Position numbers and translations under genes: made by a program. Positions 41,489 through 50,014 of a stretch of DNA of 64,000 nucleotides are shown here, one piece after another. Position 1 is the stretch's first letter; every line of letters starts with the position of its first letter. The DNA is taken from the NCBI RefSeq assembly GCF_043195095.1, contig NZ_JBAFWN010000001.1. One strand, 5' to 3'. Source of the stretch: NCEH01 sp043195095 (lineage in GTDB: Bacteria; Pseudomonadota; Alphaproteobacteria; Rhizobiales; Xanthobacteraceae). The notes under the pieces are model-generated. The model had not been told where the DNA came from, did not search any database, and saw only the letters and a list, made by a program, of their open reading frames with translations.

Positions 41489-42235
41489 ATGGCATGGTAT
41501 CAAGATAAAAAGGTGGTGATCCTCGGCGGCACCAGCGGAATGGGTCTCGCGACGGCGAAGAAGCTCCTCGATGGAGGCGCGCGCGTTCTGGTGACAGGCC
41601 GCTCGCAAGCCGGACTGGACTCGGCGAAGCAGGAGCTTGGGACTGACGCCCTCGTGGTTTCGAGCGACGCGCGATCATTGACCGATATTGACGCCCTCGC
41701 CGCTCAGGTGAAGGCCGAGTTCCAGACCATCGACCTGCTTTTCGTCAACGCGGGGTTCAGTACCCCAGCGCCGCTCGCGAACGTCACCGAGGCCATCTAC
41801 GACGAGATGTTCAATCTCAACGCCAAAGGGCCGTTCTTCGCGGTCCAGAAATTCGCGCATCTCATCAACCGGGGCGGCTCCGTCGTCCTCACGACCTCGG
41901 TCGCCAACGTCAAGGGACTGCCTGGGCAAGCCACCTATGGCGCTGCCAAGGCCGCGCTGCGCTCCTTGGCTCGGACGCTCGCGACCGAGCTGCTTCCCCA
42001 GGACATCCGCGTCAACGCCGTGTCGCCCGGGCCCATCGCCACGCCAATCCTCGACAAGGTGTTTCCTGATAAGAACATGGCCGCCCAGGTCCGGGAGAAG
42101 TTCAGCGATATGATCCCGATGAAGCGCTTCGGGACCTCGGAGGAGATCGCGAAGGCCGTCCTCTTCCTCGCCTTCGACGCGACCTTCACCACGGGCCTTG
42201 AGATTCCGGTCGACGGCGGCTGGTCGCAACTCTGA
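41489..42235 (+). CDS. Short-chain dehydrogenase/reductase
   Basis: 248 residues, a classical SDR. The cofactor motif is ILGGTSGMGLATAKKLLDGG near residue 12. NAG near 86 and the Ser region VVLTTSVANVKGLPGQATYG with YGAAK complete the catalytic set. The end WSQL follows VDGG, typical of the family. The cupin gene starts 13 bp later, so the two are probably co-transcribed. Confidence 0.92.
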   Translation: MAWYQDKKVVILGGTSGMGLATAKKLLDGGARVLVTGRSQAGLDSAKQELGTDALVVSSDARSLTDIDALAAQVKAEFQTIDLLFVNAGFSTPAPLANVTEAIYDEMFNLNAKGPFFAVQKFAHLINRGGSVVLTTSVANVKGLPGQATYGAAKAALRSLARTLATELLPQDIRVNAVSPGPIATPILDKVFPDKNMAAQVREKFSDMIPMKRFGTSEEIAKAVLFLAFDATFTTGLEIPVDGGWSQL

Positions 42236-42248
42236 GGGGGCGGGTAAA

Positions 42249-42779
42249 ATGAAGATGCGACGAATTGTGAGCGCCGAAGGCAAGGCTGGCGTCGTCATGC
42301 AAGTGGACGATCTTCTCGACACCGAAACCGCCGATAGGGTCACGAATATTTGGGGGTTCGACGAGATTCCTCAGCTTCCTCTCACGCCTGAACACGTTCT
42401 CGGGGAATACAAGCGGCTTGGGATTTTTGGGCCAAAGGGCTCAGTCCGCGTCGATCTCCAAGTCGTTCCCCCGGAGAAGGCGGGCGCGACGGATCTCGGG
42501 ATCTTGATGGCCAAGATTGATTTCGGCACCGGCGGGGGTATGACCCCCAGCGAGCATGGCGGAGCGATGCACCGGACCGACACCATCGATCTCGCGGTGG
42601 TGCTCAAGGGCGAAGTGGATATCGCCTATCCGGGAGAGGACGGCCAAGTGCACGCGACCACAGCCAAAGAGGGCGACTTCTTCGTGCAGAACGGCGCCTT
42701 TCACGAATTCCACAACCGCTCGGACGCCCCTTGCGTAATCCTCATGTTCGTCTTCGGCGCCGAGAGGAAGGCGGCCTGA
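42249..42779 (+). CDS. Cupin-domain protein
   Basis: 176 residues from ATG 42249. The cupin motifs are GGAMHRTDTIDLAVVLKGEV and TAKEGDFFVQNGAFHEFHNR, with the second motif carrying the conserved His. The first motif has one His and no Glu cluster, so metal binding may be incomplete. It probably processes a small aromatic or keto compound. It is linked to the SDR upstream. Confidence 0.87.
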   Translation: MKMRRIVSAEGKAGVVMQVDDLLDTETADRVTNIWGFDEIPQLPLTPEHVLGEYKRLGIFGPKGSVRVDLQVVPPEKAGATDLGILMAKIDFGTGGGMTPSEHGGAMHRTDTIDLAVVLKGEVDIAYPGEDGQVHATTAKEGDFFVQNGAFHEFHNRSDAPCVILMFVFGAERKAA

Positions 42780-42869
42780 GTCACAAGGGATCGTCCACTT
42801 CTCGATTCTGAGAGTATTGCCGCCGCTACGGTCCCCGCGGAGTCGGCGCGTGTAGATGACGGCCAGTCG

Positions 42870-43200
42870 ACGGTGGGCAGCAGCGGCAGCGGCCTCGCGA
42901 CCGCCCAGCGGTTCGTTGAGCAGGGCGTCTAGCGTTCATCGCCAGCCGGCGCCAGGGCGAGTTCGACAACGCTGTCGCGAAGATCGGCAAGAAGGTCACC
43001 GGCGTAAGACCGACATCTCCAATCTCGACGACCTCGACTGTCTCCATGAGAGCGCCGCGAAAAAGGGCAAGATCGATGTGATTTTTGCGAATGCGGCCTT
43101 CGTCGAAAAGACCATGGCCGCCGCGGCGACGCCCGAGCACTTCGACAAGACGCCCTTCGGGGCCGTCTCTATGCTTTGGCAGGTCGGCGTTACAGCTTAG
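42870..43200 (+). pseudogene. Decayed SDR gene with frameshifts
   Basis: SDR-like fragments appear in different plus-strand frames: QGEFDNAVAKIGKKV-like at about 42955-43005, TDISNLDDLDCLHESAAKKG at about 43010-43070, and KIDVIFANAAFVEKTMAAAA to EHFDKTPFG at 43069-43160. The YxxxK region is lost. Several frameshifts and one stop (TAG at 42930) break the gene. Confidence 0.8.
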
Positions 43201-43309
43201 CGCCATCGCTCGCCGAGGCGGAAGCCGGGAGAATGGATCGCGGCGTCTCCACCTGGGCGATGCCGCCATTGACGATATAGATGCGCTCAATCGTGGCTTG
43301 GTCGCTCAC
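43190..43309 (-). pseudogene. N-terminal fragment of a metallo-beta-lactamase-fold hydrolase
   Basis: GTG 43309, with the ribosome-binding site AAGGAGC at 43314-43320, opens a 39-residue frame (ATIERIYIVNGGIAQVE) that ends at TAA 43190. This start is like the N-terminus of lactonase-type MBL-fold enzymes, but the HxHxDH catalytic part is missing. Just upstream on the same strand, ending at 43319, is a C-terminal remnant (GGEIVFPIEGLDDLRVRPP) of an unrecognised protein. Confidence 0.5.
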
Positions 43310-43463
43310 GCTTGCTCCTTACGGCGGCCTCACGCGCAGATCATCGAGCCCCTCGATCGGGAAGACGATCTCGCCGCCGGCGCGGAGCCGATGCCGTTCA
43401 TCGACAGGGTTCTTCGAGCCTAAGATTGGGTCTTGCGGCGTGCCGGTGAGTTTTTTGGTGCCG

Positions 43464-44060
43464 TCAGCCTGCGGCACGTAGCGAGGCCTTTCGCGCTTCG
43501 CTAACGGTGAGCCAGATCGCCGAAACGAGGAAGTAGAACGCTCCGAACGCGGCATAGGGCGCGATGTTGGCAATGCCCACCGGCTCAGCCCCCTGGGCCA
43601 TCTTGAGCATGAACACCCCAGCCAGAATCGACTGGGCACCACTCAAGACCATCGCCCATTGCGCGCCGTAGTCTTTCCAGCGGCGAATGGCCGTGACGAG
43701 CTGAAAAAGCCCGGCGAGGCACGCCCAGACGCCGAAGACCGTAAGCACGCCGTTCATGCTGCCACGGAGGGCAACGGCTACGGCGCCCGCGGTTAGAATG
43801 CTGATGATGAAATTGAACAGTTGAGACTTATTCCGGCTCAACCCACCACTGCGCCGGGCGTCGACAATATTGGCGACCGCGTCCCAGGCGGGGTAGGCGA
43901 TCAGCATGACGGCCGCCAGAGCGGGAGCACTCTTCGCAAATATGACGGCGATCGCGACCCAGGCGGCCGAGAATGCGAAACGGGCGTAATAGTAACGTTT
44001 CAGCCAACTTGAAGTGGCGGAAGCGGTGGGCTGATCGGTCGAAACGCTGGTCATCGGCAT
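43464..44060 (-). CDS. DUF308 (HdeD-like) membrane protein
   Basis: 198 residues from ATG 44060 (AAGGAGAG upstream; ATG 44054 is also possible). It has about six hydrophobic segments, including VWACLAGLFQLVTAIRRWKD, WAMVLSGAQSILAGVFMLKM and a closing AFGAFYFLVSAIWLTVSEAR, as in DUF308/HdeD proteins. Function is unknown; HdeD relatives are linked to acid stress. It shares the CCTACTAGAAGG box with the TetR gene to its right. Confidence 0.78.
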   Translation of the reverse strand: MPMTSVSTDQPTASATSSWLKRYYYARFAFSAAWVAIAVIFAKSAPALAAVMLIAYPAWDAVANIVDARRSGGLSRNKSQLFNFIISILTAGAVAVALRGSMNGVLTVFGVWACLAGLFQLVTAIRRWKDYGAQWAMVLSGAQSILAGVFMLKMAQGAEPVGIANIAPYAAFGAFYFLVSAIWLTVSEARKASLRAAG

Positions 44061-44078
44061 GTCTCTCCTTTCAATCAA

Positions 44079-44093
44079 CCTACTAGAAGGTAG
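44079..44093. promoter_or_regulatory. CCTACTAGAAGG operator-like box upstream of the DUF308 gene
   Basis: CCTACTAGAAGGTAG has outer dyad arms ACC / GGT around TACTAGAA. The 12-base string CCTACTAGAAGG is repeated exactly at 44439-44450. Confidence 0.7.
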
Positions 44094-44435
44094 ACATCTT
44101 GTCAAAGCGCGTTTCTGCGTAGCGGAGAGGAAGGGTCGCATGTCTCGCTCTTCTGACATGTCGACCAGAGCCGCCACGTCGTCGGCGCCACATCGGATGT
44201 TCCCGGGCGGCTTGATAGATCGCTCGCACCGTCGGCCGGAAGCCGAGGGTTCGCGAGAGCAAGACATCCATGGGAAGAAACCAGGGATTTAACAGTGGTT
44301 CAGACGAGCCCGTCAGCGACTCGCCCATCGCATTCTGACTTCATGGACAGATGCCGGACTCGACGAGGTACGAAAACTGTTCCGCTGCTTGCCGACGACC
44401 TCACACGCTGAGTGCGTGAGCATCGGCTTGACGTA

Positions 44436-44453
44436 CTGCCTACTAGAAGGCAG
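44436..44453. promoter_or_regulatory. Operator-like palindrome upstream of the TetR gene
   Basis: CTGCC-TACTAGAA-GGCAG is a perfect 5-bp inverted repeat ending ten bases before ATG 44463, so it overlaps the ribosome-binding site. It shares CCTACTAGAAGG with the box before the DUF308 gene. The rest of the 44094-44435 stretch holds no recognisable gene. Confidence 0.75.
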
Positions 44454-44462
44454 GTTGCAGAC

Positions 44463-45044
44463 ATGGCCAATCTGACAAATACCGCCGACGAAATTCTTCG
44501 GTGCGCGCGCTCGCTGATCGTTGCGGGCGGCTACAACGGTTTCAGCTATGCCGATATTTCCGAAGTGGTCGGCATTCGGAAGGCGAGCATTCACCATCAT
44601 TTTCCAAGCAAGGTGGATCTGGTCCAGACACTTGTGTCGCGTTATCGCGAGGAGACCGAGGCTGCACTTGCGCAGCTCGCGGTTCAGGAGCCGGCCGATC
44701 AGCTTCGTGCCTACGCGGAATACTGGGCGGCGTGCATCAGCGACGGGACAAGACCTTTCTGCGTCTGCGCGCTGCTTGCCGGCGAAATTCCGGTGCTGCC
44801 GCCTGTGGTCGTTCTGGAGGTCAGGGGTTATTTTCGCATCCTGTCCGCTTGGCTGACATCCGTGATGGAGACAGGCGCGACGCGGGGGACTTTGACGCTT
44901 TCTGGCTCCGCTCGAGCCGAGGCGGAAACGGTCATCGCGACCGTGCATGGCGCCATGCTATCGGCAAGGGCCTATGGTGATCCGGCCATATTCGTTGCTG
45001 TCACCCAGCCCTTGATCGAAAGGCTGACGCTCATTCGGCAATGA
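44463..45044 (+). CDS. TetR-family regulator
   Basis: 193 residues from ATG 44463. HTH: EILRCARSLIVAGGYNGFSY, then DISEVVGIRKASIHHHFPSK. The C-terminal domain contains FCVCALLAGEIPVLPP. It is divergent from the DUF308 gene, and its operator is probably the CCTACTAGAAGG box found before both genes. Confidence 0.92.
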   Translation: MANLTNTADEILRCARSLIVAGGYNGFSYADISEVVGIRKASIHHHFPSKVDLVQTLVSRYREETEAALAQLAVQEPADQLRAYAEYWAACISDGTRPFCVCALLAGEIPVLPPVVVLEVRGYFRILSAWLTSVMETGATRGTLTLSGSARAEAETVIATVHGAMLSARAYGDPAIFVAVTQPLIERLTLIRQ

Positions 45045-45347
45045 AGGGGGAAAATAAAGTCATTCATTCCCCCAAGACGTCCGCCATGCTGTTGGTGGAT
45101 TTCGACTGACTTTTCTTCGGCTCTGCGGTGGCGGCGCCTTATGAAGGCTGTCGCGGCAGCGGATACCACGCTATCGCTATGGGCATGCGCGGATATGACA
45201 AGAGTCTGCGCCGGAAGATCCCGCACTTTGCACCGTGCTGCCGACGCTGGGCCATGCCGCAATCCCGCCATTCGGCATTCGAAGCATCCCGCCAATAGCT
45301 TCGATCTGACTCGGCGGGCGAGACCGCGGATCAGCCGGTATCCTTCC
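45045..45347. other. Intergenic stretch without recognisable gene
   Basis: About 300 bases between the TetR stop and the aldoxime dehydratase stop. No frame shows a recognisable protein and no clear hairpin or repeat was found. It may contain decayed sequence, as in the remnants at 42.9-43.3 kb. Confidence 0.5.
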
Positions 45348-46415
45348 TCAAGGAGCGCGGGCCGGCGCGCCCAGCACGCGCGCGGGAAAATAGGGAAGAA
45401 GACCGGTCGAGGGCGCGCAGTTGACGTATTCGAAATCGGGGGCGGCTTGGTCCAGAACGTAGATCTCGTTGTACGTGCGCAGCTCCAGCGCCTCCTGGTA
45501 TTTTCGGCGCTCAGCAAGTGCCCGGTGATAAATGGCGAGATGGGTCGGGTGGTGCTTTGCCCACGCTTCCAGATGCCCGAGAGAAAGAAAGTGGCCCAGG
45601 GAATAGGCCTCCTTGAGCTCCATGCCCTCCGCGTCCGCCAACACCACCTGCCGCAATGCGCAGCAGCCCGCCTCCACGGGATTGCGGCGCAGATAGTCCA
45701 TACCCGCATCGAGTTTGGGCCTGACGTTGCGCTCGTAACTCTCCCGCTGCTCGGCGCCGCAGGCGGACCATGAGACCCCCGAGCGGATGACTGTGAGGCC
45801 CGCCGGAGGACGGATGGCAAGGCGCTTGCCCTGCGCCTCCGGCAGCATTTCGAGTGGCGCAAGGCGCGGCGTCTCGCCCTCCAGAAGGTCCCAAGCCGAG
45901 GCGGGGATGCGGTCTCGCGCCGCACCCCAGTAACCGGTCTCCCCCATCTGCTCCAGGCGCGAGAAGGGGCATGCGGATAGACCGCGGCGATACTCGGCGA
46001 AGGCGATGGTCTCCGCGCGCTCGGGCACGATGCTCACCGGCTCCCACCACTGGCCGAAATCCTCGGCGAGGGCACGATCTCCCGCACGCCAGGCGGCGAT
46101 CTCGGGCGCCTCTCCCCAGCGCGTGCAGGCGGCGCGGTCTGGCCAATAGAGCGCCGCCATGTGGTTCGGCCGCCCCTCAAGATCGGTGAAGGTGGCGCGA
46201 TCGAAGTAGGACGGCGCGTCGGGCGCATGAGACGCGGCTGCGAGGAAGTCCGAGAGCGCGCGCGCTGCGCGATCCCCCGCCTCCGCGGCCATGCCCACGA
46301 ACAGCACCGCGAGGCGATCCGGGGCATGATCGAAGCGCGAGGAATAGCGCGGGATCGGCGGGGCATGCCCCGCCGGCCGGCTCATGGGATAGAGGCGCGT
46401 GGACTGCTCGCTCAT
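45348..46415 (-). CDS. Aldoxime dehydratase (heme enzyme, phenylacetaldoxime dehydratase family)
   Basis: 355 residues, the normal length for OxdA-type enzymes. Family segments in order: MSRPAGHAPPIPRYSSRF at the start, GYWGAARDRIPAS near 165 with the catalytic-type Arg, SGVSWSACGAEQRESYERNV near 220 with the Ser, YERNVRPKLDAGMDYLR, then SLGHFLSLGHLEAWAKHHPT followed by HLAIY near 290, and FEYVNCAPSTGLLPYF. The His-rich block is where the heme-binding and catalytic histidines lie in the family; I cannot assign which is which. The enzyme dehydrates R-CH=N-OH to R-CN in the cytoplasm. It is the last gene of the nitrilase-ABC operon, 15 bp after the binding-protein gene. Confidence 0.9.
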   Translation of the reverse strand: MSEQSTRLYPMSRPAGHAPPIPRYSSRFDHAPDRLAVLFVGMAAEAGDRAARALSDFLAAASHAPDAPSYFDRATFTDLEGRPNHMAALYWPDRAACTRWGEAPEIAAWRAGDRALAEDFGQWWEPVSIVPERAETIAFAEYRRGLSACPFSRLEQMGETGYWGAARDRIPASAWDLLEGETPRLAPLEMLPEAQGKRLAIRPPAGLTVIRSGVSWSACGAEQRESYERNVRPKLDAGMDYLRRNPVEAGCCALRQVVLADAEGMELKEAYSLGHFLSLGHLEAWAKHHPTHLAIYHRALAERRKYQEALELRTYNEIYVLDQAAPDFEYVNCAPSTGLLPYFPARVLGAPARAP

Positions 46416-46430
46416 GGGTGCTCAGACCGT

Positions 46431-47489
46431 TCAGCTCTTGTCCATGGCGAAGGCGCTCAACTTCGGGTCGTCCGCAATCATCTTCAGGAATTTATCAGTG
46501 ATGTAGTCCTTGGCGTCCGGAGTCTTGGACAGCGTGCCGGTGGACTTCAGATACTCGGCAAGGTCCGTGTGCCAGACATCCATCACTGATGGACCCTTGG
46601 AGCGGTCAAACAGCTTGAGCTGCTCGTCGAGGGTGTAGATGGGCCGCTTGTCGTAGTCGACCTCGATAAAATGGTCGGACAGTGTCGTGCCGCCTTCCGG
46701 ATAGAAGACCTTCATGTAGGCCATGGTCTCGGCGCGGTGCTTCTTCTGCCAGGCGATGGAGCGCAGGTAGACGGCCAATACCTTCGCCACGGTTTCCGGA
46801 TGCTCGGCGGCATAGTCAGCGCGCACCACAACTGCGGCGGTCACCGCGGCGCCACCCTCGCGCCCCGTGCAGATGGGCTTGGCATCCGCCTTCTCCAGAA
46901 GCGTATAGCTGAAAGGTGGCCAGGCGGCCGCGAGGGCGCCGTTGCCGGAGGCATAAGCGGCGATGGTCTGCGCCGGGCCGAGATTGACCACTCGCACGTC
47001 GTTGGGGCCGAGGCCCATCTTCTTGAGGCAGGCCACCGCCGCATAATGGCCGGTGGAATTGGTGGTGAGAAGGATCTCCTTGCCCTTCAAGATCGAGGGA
47101 TCCTTCAGGATCGCGTCCGCGTCCTTGGTGCGCGCGGCAACCCAGGCGGTGTCGGACTGATCGTCCGCCAGTGCGATGGTTACGAGGTTGAAGCGCACCG
47201 CGCCGAGCACGGCCGGCGGCGAGCCGGTGCCGCCAATGTCCCACGACTTGGAGGGCGCCGCCGCGATCTGCTGCGGACCGGCGGGAAAGGTGGAGAAGCT
47301 CGGTTCCAGGCCCACTTCCTTCCACCAGTTCTTCTCGGTGGCAATGTAGAAGGGCAGCGACCAATAGAGCGCCGGCTGGTAGGAGATCTTCACCTCCTCG
47401 GCGAACGCAGGGGCAGTGAGTGCCGGCGCGGCGAACGCCAGACCGGCTGCGAAAAGCGTGCGTGCGAGGACCGCGCGGCGACTGACCAT
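46431..47489 (-). CDS. ABC substrate-binding protein (NMT1/SsuA type)
   Basis: 352 residues. A signal peptide with an RR pair (SRRAVLARTLFAAGLAFAAP) suggests export. The mature part starts EEVKISYQPALYWSLPFYIA, with NWWKEVGLEPSFSTFPAGPQ and WDIGGTGSPPAVLGAVRFNL, as in nitrate/taurine/sulfonate-type binding proteins. The ligand is unknown; the operon context suggests an aldoxime, a nitrile or their precursor. Confidence 0.9.
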   Translation of the reverse strand: MVSRRAVLARTLFAAGLAFAAPALTAPAFAEEVKISYQPALYWSLPFYIATEKNWWKEVGLEPSFSTFPAGPQQIAAAPSKSWDIGGTGSPPAVLGAVRFNLVTIALADDQSDTAWVAARTKDADAILKDPSILKGKEILLTTNSTGHYAAVACLKKMGLGPNDVRVVNLGPAQTIAAYASGNGALAAAWPPFSYTLLEKADAKPICTGREGGAAVTAAVVVRADYAAEHPETVAKVLAVYLRSIAWQKKHRAETMAYMKVFYPEGGTTLSDHFIEVDYDKRPIYTLDEQLKLFDRSKGPSVMDVWHTDLAEYLKSTGTLSKTPDAKDYITDKFLKMIADDPKLSAFAMDKS

Positions 47490-47553
47490 GATTTGAACTC
47501 CTGTTCCCGATGTTCTGGAAGGTCTTGTTTTTTGTGATTGTTTCGTCGTCGTC

Positions 47554-48378
47554 TCAGGACGCCATGGAGAGGCGGCGCGTCGCCGCCTCCTCCTGATGGG
47601 TGCCCGCCGAGCGCAGCAGGCGCCACAGGCGGGTGCGGATGCGGGTAAAGGATTCCAGCTCCATCACCTCCTCCACCGGGCGCTCCGCCCAGCGCTCGGC
47701 GTTGCGCAGCGAGCCAACATCGACGATCTCGCGGATCGAGCCGGGACGACCCGCCATGACCACGACCCGGTCAGCGAGGTAGGTCGCCTCTTCCACCGAG
47801 TGGGTGATGAACAGCACGGTGCGGCGCTGGCCGGCGGTGAGGCGGATCAGCTCCTCCTGCATCTCGATACGGGTCTGGGCGTCGAGGGCGCCGAAGGGCT
47901 CATCCATGAGCAGCACCTCTGGCTCCAGGATGAAGGAGCGGGCGATGGCGACCCGCTGCTGCATGCCGCCGGAGAGCTGATGCGGATAGCTGTCGCCGTG
48001 GCCTTCCAGCCGCATGGTGGCGAGATAGCGCTCCACCAGCGGCCGCGCCTCCGCCGCGCTCATACCCCGGCACTTCAGCCCGAAGCCGATATTCTGGCGC
48101 ACCGTCTTCCACGGCAGCAGGGCGAACTGCTGGAACACGACCGCCCGGTCTGGTCCGGGCCCAGCCACCGTCCTCCCGCCCACCGTGACACTGCCGGAGG
48201 TTGGATGATCGAGGCCGGCTGCAAGACGCAGCAGCGTGGTCTTGCCGCATCCCGACGGACCCACGATGGCAACGAACTCGCCGTCGGGCACGTGCAGGGT
48301 GACAGGCTCCAGCGCCTGGTAAGCGCCCCCCTTGCGCTCGAACGACCGGGTGACGTCGGTGAATGCGATGCCGCTCAT
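47554..48378 (-). CDS. ABC importer ATP-binding protein (SsuB/TauB type)
   Basis: 274 residues from ATG 48378, which overlaps the permease stop (ATGA). Walker A GPSGCGKTTLLR is near residue 42, QFALLPWKTVRQNIGFGLK is the Q-loop region, signature LSGGMQQR near 138, Walker B VLLMDEPFGALDAQTR near 160. The end has a 60-residue extension. It powers the importer with the two adjacent permeases. Confidence 0.94.
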   Translation of the reverse strand: MSGIAFTDVTRSFERKGGAYQALEPVTLHVPDGEFVAIVGPSGCGKTTLLRLAAGLDHPTSGSVTVGGRTVAGPGPDRAVVFQQFALLPWKTVRQNIGFGLKCRGMSAAEARPLVERYLATMRLEGHGDSYPHQLSGGMQQRVAIARSFILEPEVLLMDEPFGALDAQTRIEMQEELIRLTAGQRRTVLFITHSVEEATYLADRVVVMAGRPGSIREIVDVGSLRNAERWAERPVEEVMELESFTRIRTRLWRLLRSAGTHQEEAATRRLSMAS

Positions 48379-49217
48379 GCGCCCGCCCTCCAGTTGCGCC
48401 CGATATGGGCGTCGATCTGCCGTAGACCGAGGTCGATGACGAGGCCGATGAAGCCGATCGTGACCATGCCGGCCATGACGATGGGCGTGTCCACCGACCC
48501 CTGCCCCTGCACGATCAGGTAGCCCACCCCCGAGGAGGCGACGATCAACTCGGCGCCGATCAGTGACTGCCAGCCCAGCGCCGCCGCCACGCGTATACCC
48601 GCCATGATGGAGGGCATCGCCGAGGGCAGAAGCACGTCGACGATCAGCCGCCAGTTGCCCGCGCCCATGGTCCGGCAGGCCTCGATGAGGCGCGCGTCGG
48701 TCATGCGCGCGCCGCGGAAGGTGTTGATGACACAGGCCGCGAAGGCGCCGGAGAAGACGATCAGGATCGGCCCGCCGACGCCGGTGCCAAACCACAGGGC
48801 CGCGAACGGCACCCAGGCGAGCGGGGCAATGAAACGGAACGTCTCGAAAAACGGCGTGACGGCGTAGCGGAACGGCGCGAACCAGCCCATCAGAAGACCC
48901 ACCGGCACGCCCAGCGCCACGGCGAGCGCGAAGCCGGAAAAGAACCGCCCGAGGCTCGCCAGGAGATGTTGCTGGAGCGTCGCTCCCGCGAACGGCACCC
49001 CCATATTCTTGACCAGCGCCTGCGCCACGTCCCATGGCGAGGGGAGCACCATCTTGGGCAGGAGGCCAGATCCGGCGAGGCCGAACCAAAGGCCGAGCGC
49101 CACCGTGATACTGGCGGCCGAGAGCAGGGTGAGGCGGATACCCGCGCCCATTCCTCGGCGCGACGCCCGCCTCCGCGCCGAGCGCGCTTCGGGCTTGGTG
49201 AGGACTTCCATGGTCAT
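48375..49217 (-). CDS. ABC importer permease A (SsuC/TauC type)
   Basis: 280 residues from ATG 49217, which overlaps the previous permease stop (ATGA). It has six hydrophobic segments and the EAA-type loop ARLIEACRTMGAGNWRLIVD, followed by VLLPSAMPSIMAGIRVAAAL. It starts with a basic region (KPEARSARRRASRRGM). It pairs with permease B as a heterodimeric channel, whereas many nitrate/taurine importers use one permease gene. Confidence 0.92.
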   Translation of the reverse strand: MTMEVLTKPEARSARRRASRRGMGAGIRLTLLSAASITVALGLWFGLAGSGLLPKMVLPSPWDVAQALVKNMGVPFAGATLQQHLLASLGRFFSGFALAVALGVPVGLLMGWFAPFRYAVTPFFETFRFIAPLAWVPFAALWFGTGVGGPILIVFSGAFAACVINTFRGARMTDARLIEACRTMGAGNWRLIVDVLLPSAMPSIMAGIRVAAALGWQSLIGAELIVASSGVGYLIVQGQGSVDTPIVMAGMVTIGFIGLVIDLGLRQIDAHIGRNWRAGA

Positions 49218-50005
49218 GGCGTCACCTTTAGCCAGGGCATTATGCGTTGCTCGACGAGCCCGAGGAGCCAGGTCATGCTCGCGCCGCAAACCGCCACCGC
49301 CGCCATGGCGACCACGATCATGCCCGGGAAGATGTCCTGCGCCGCAGTCATCAGCACCCGGCCGAGACCGAAGAAGGCGCCGATCAGCTCCGCCGCCACC
49401 AACGCCATCCAGGAGGCCTGGAGCGACACGCGCAGGCCCGAGAAGATGAGTGGCGCGGCGCCCGGAAGGATCACGTCCAGGAGCAGATGGCGCGGGCTGG
49501 CGCCATGCACACGCGCGGCGGCGATAATGGTTGGATCGACGTTGCGCACTCCGGTGAAGGTGTTGATGAGCGTCGGCACGAAGGCGGTGAACCAGATGAC
49601 GAAAATCTTCGCCCCATCACCGAGCCCGAACCAAATGATGGCGAGAGGAATCCAGGCCAGCGGGGGGATCGGCCGGATGAAGGCAACGATGGGGCCGAAC
49701 ACGGCCTCCGCGCTACGGCTCATGCCCATGGCGAGGCCAACGGGCAGCGCGGTGCCGGCGGCCACCGCAAAGCCCATGAACGCGAGCATCACCGAATGCA
49801 CGGTGTGCTCGACAAGCGTGCCGCCCGCATAGCCGGTGGTGGCGAGCTGCACGGCGGCATCCCATACGTCGCCCGGCTGCGGGATGCGCATGGGGTCGAA
49901 CGTGCTTGCCGATACCCACCAAGCGGCAAGAAACGCGAGCACAGCCGCGCCGCCGATGGCCGGCGCACTGAGCCAAATGCGGCGAAGGGAGGTCGAGGCA
50001 GCCAT
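49214..50005 (-). CDS. ABC importer permease B (SsuC/TauC type)
   Basis: 263 residues with six hydrophobic segments. The EAA loop is IIAAARVHGASPRHLLLDVI, followed by LPGAAPLIFSGLRVSLQASW. Its sequence is clearly different from permease A (for example FDPMRIPQPGDVWDAAVQL). It lies nine bases downstream of the nitrilase stop, and its own stop overlaps the start of permease A. Confidence 0.92.
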   Translation of the reverse strand: MAASTSLRRIWLSAPAIGGAAVLAFLAAWWVSASTFDPMRIPQPGDVWDAAVQLATTGYAGGTLVEHTVHSVMLAFMGFAVAAGTALPVGLAMGMSRSAEAVFGPIVAFIRPIPPLAWIPLAIIWFGLGDGAKIFVIWFTAFVPTLINTFTGVRNVDPTIIAAARVHGASPRHLLLDVILPGAAPLIFSGLRVSLQASWMALVAAELIGAFFGLGRVLMTAAQDIFPGMIVVAMAAVAVCGASMTWLLGLVEQRIMPWLKVTP

Positions 50006-50014
50006 GGCTTCCCC

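Noticed and set aside
43319..43642. 107-residue minus-strand frame ending GGEIVFPIEGLDDLRVRPP as a complete gene
   Set aside because: Most of it overlaps the DUF308 gene in another frame; only the last 50 or so residues look protein-like, so it is treated as a remnant.
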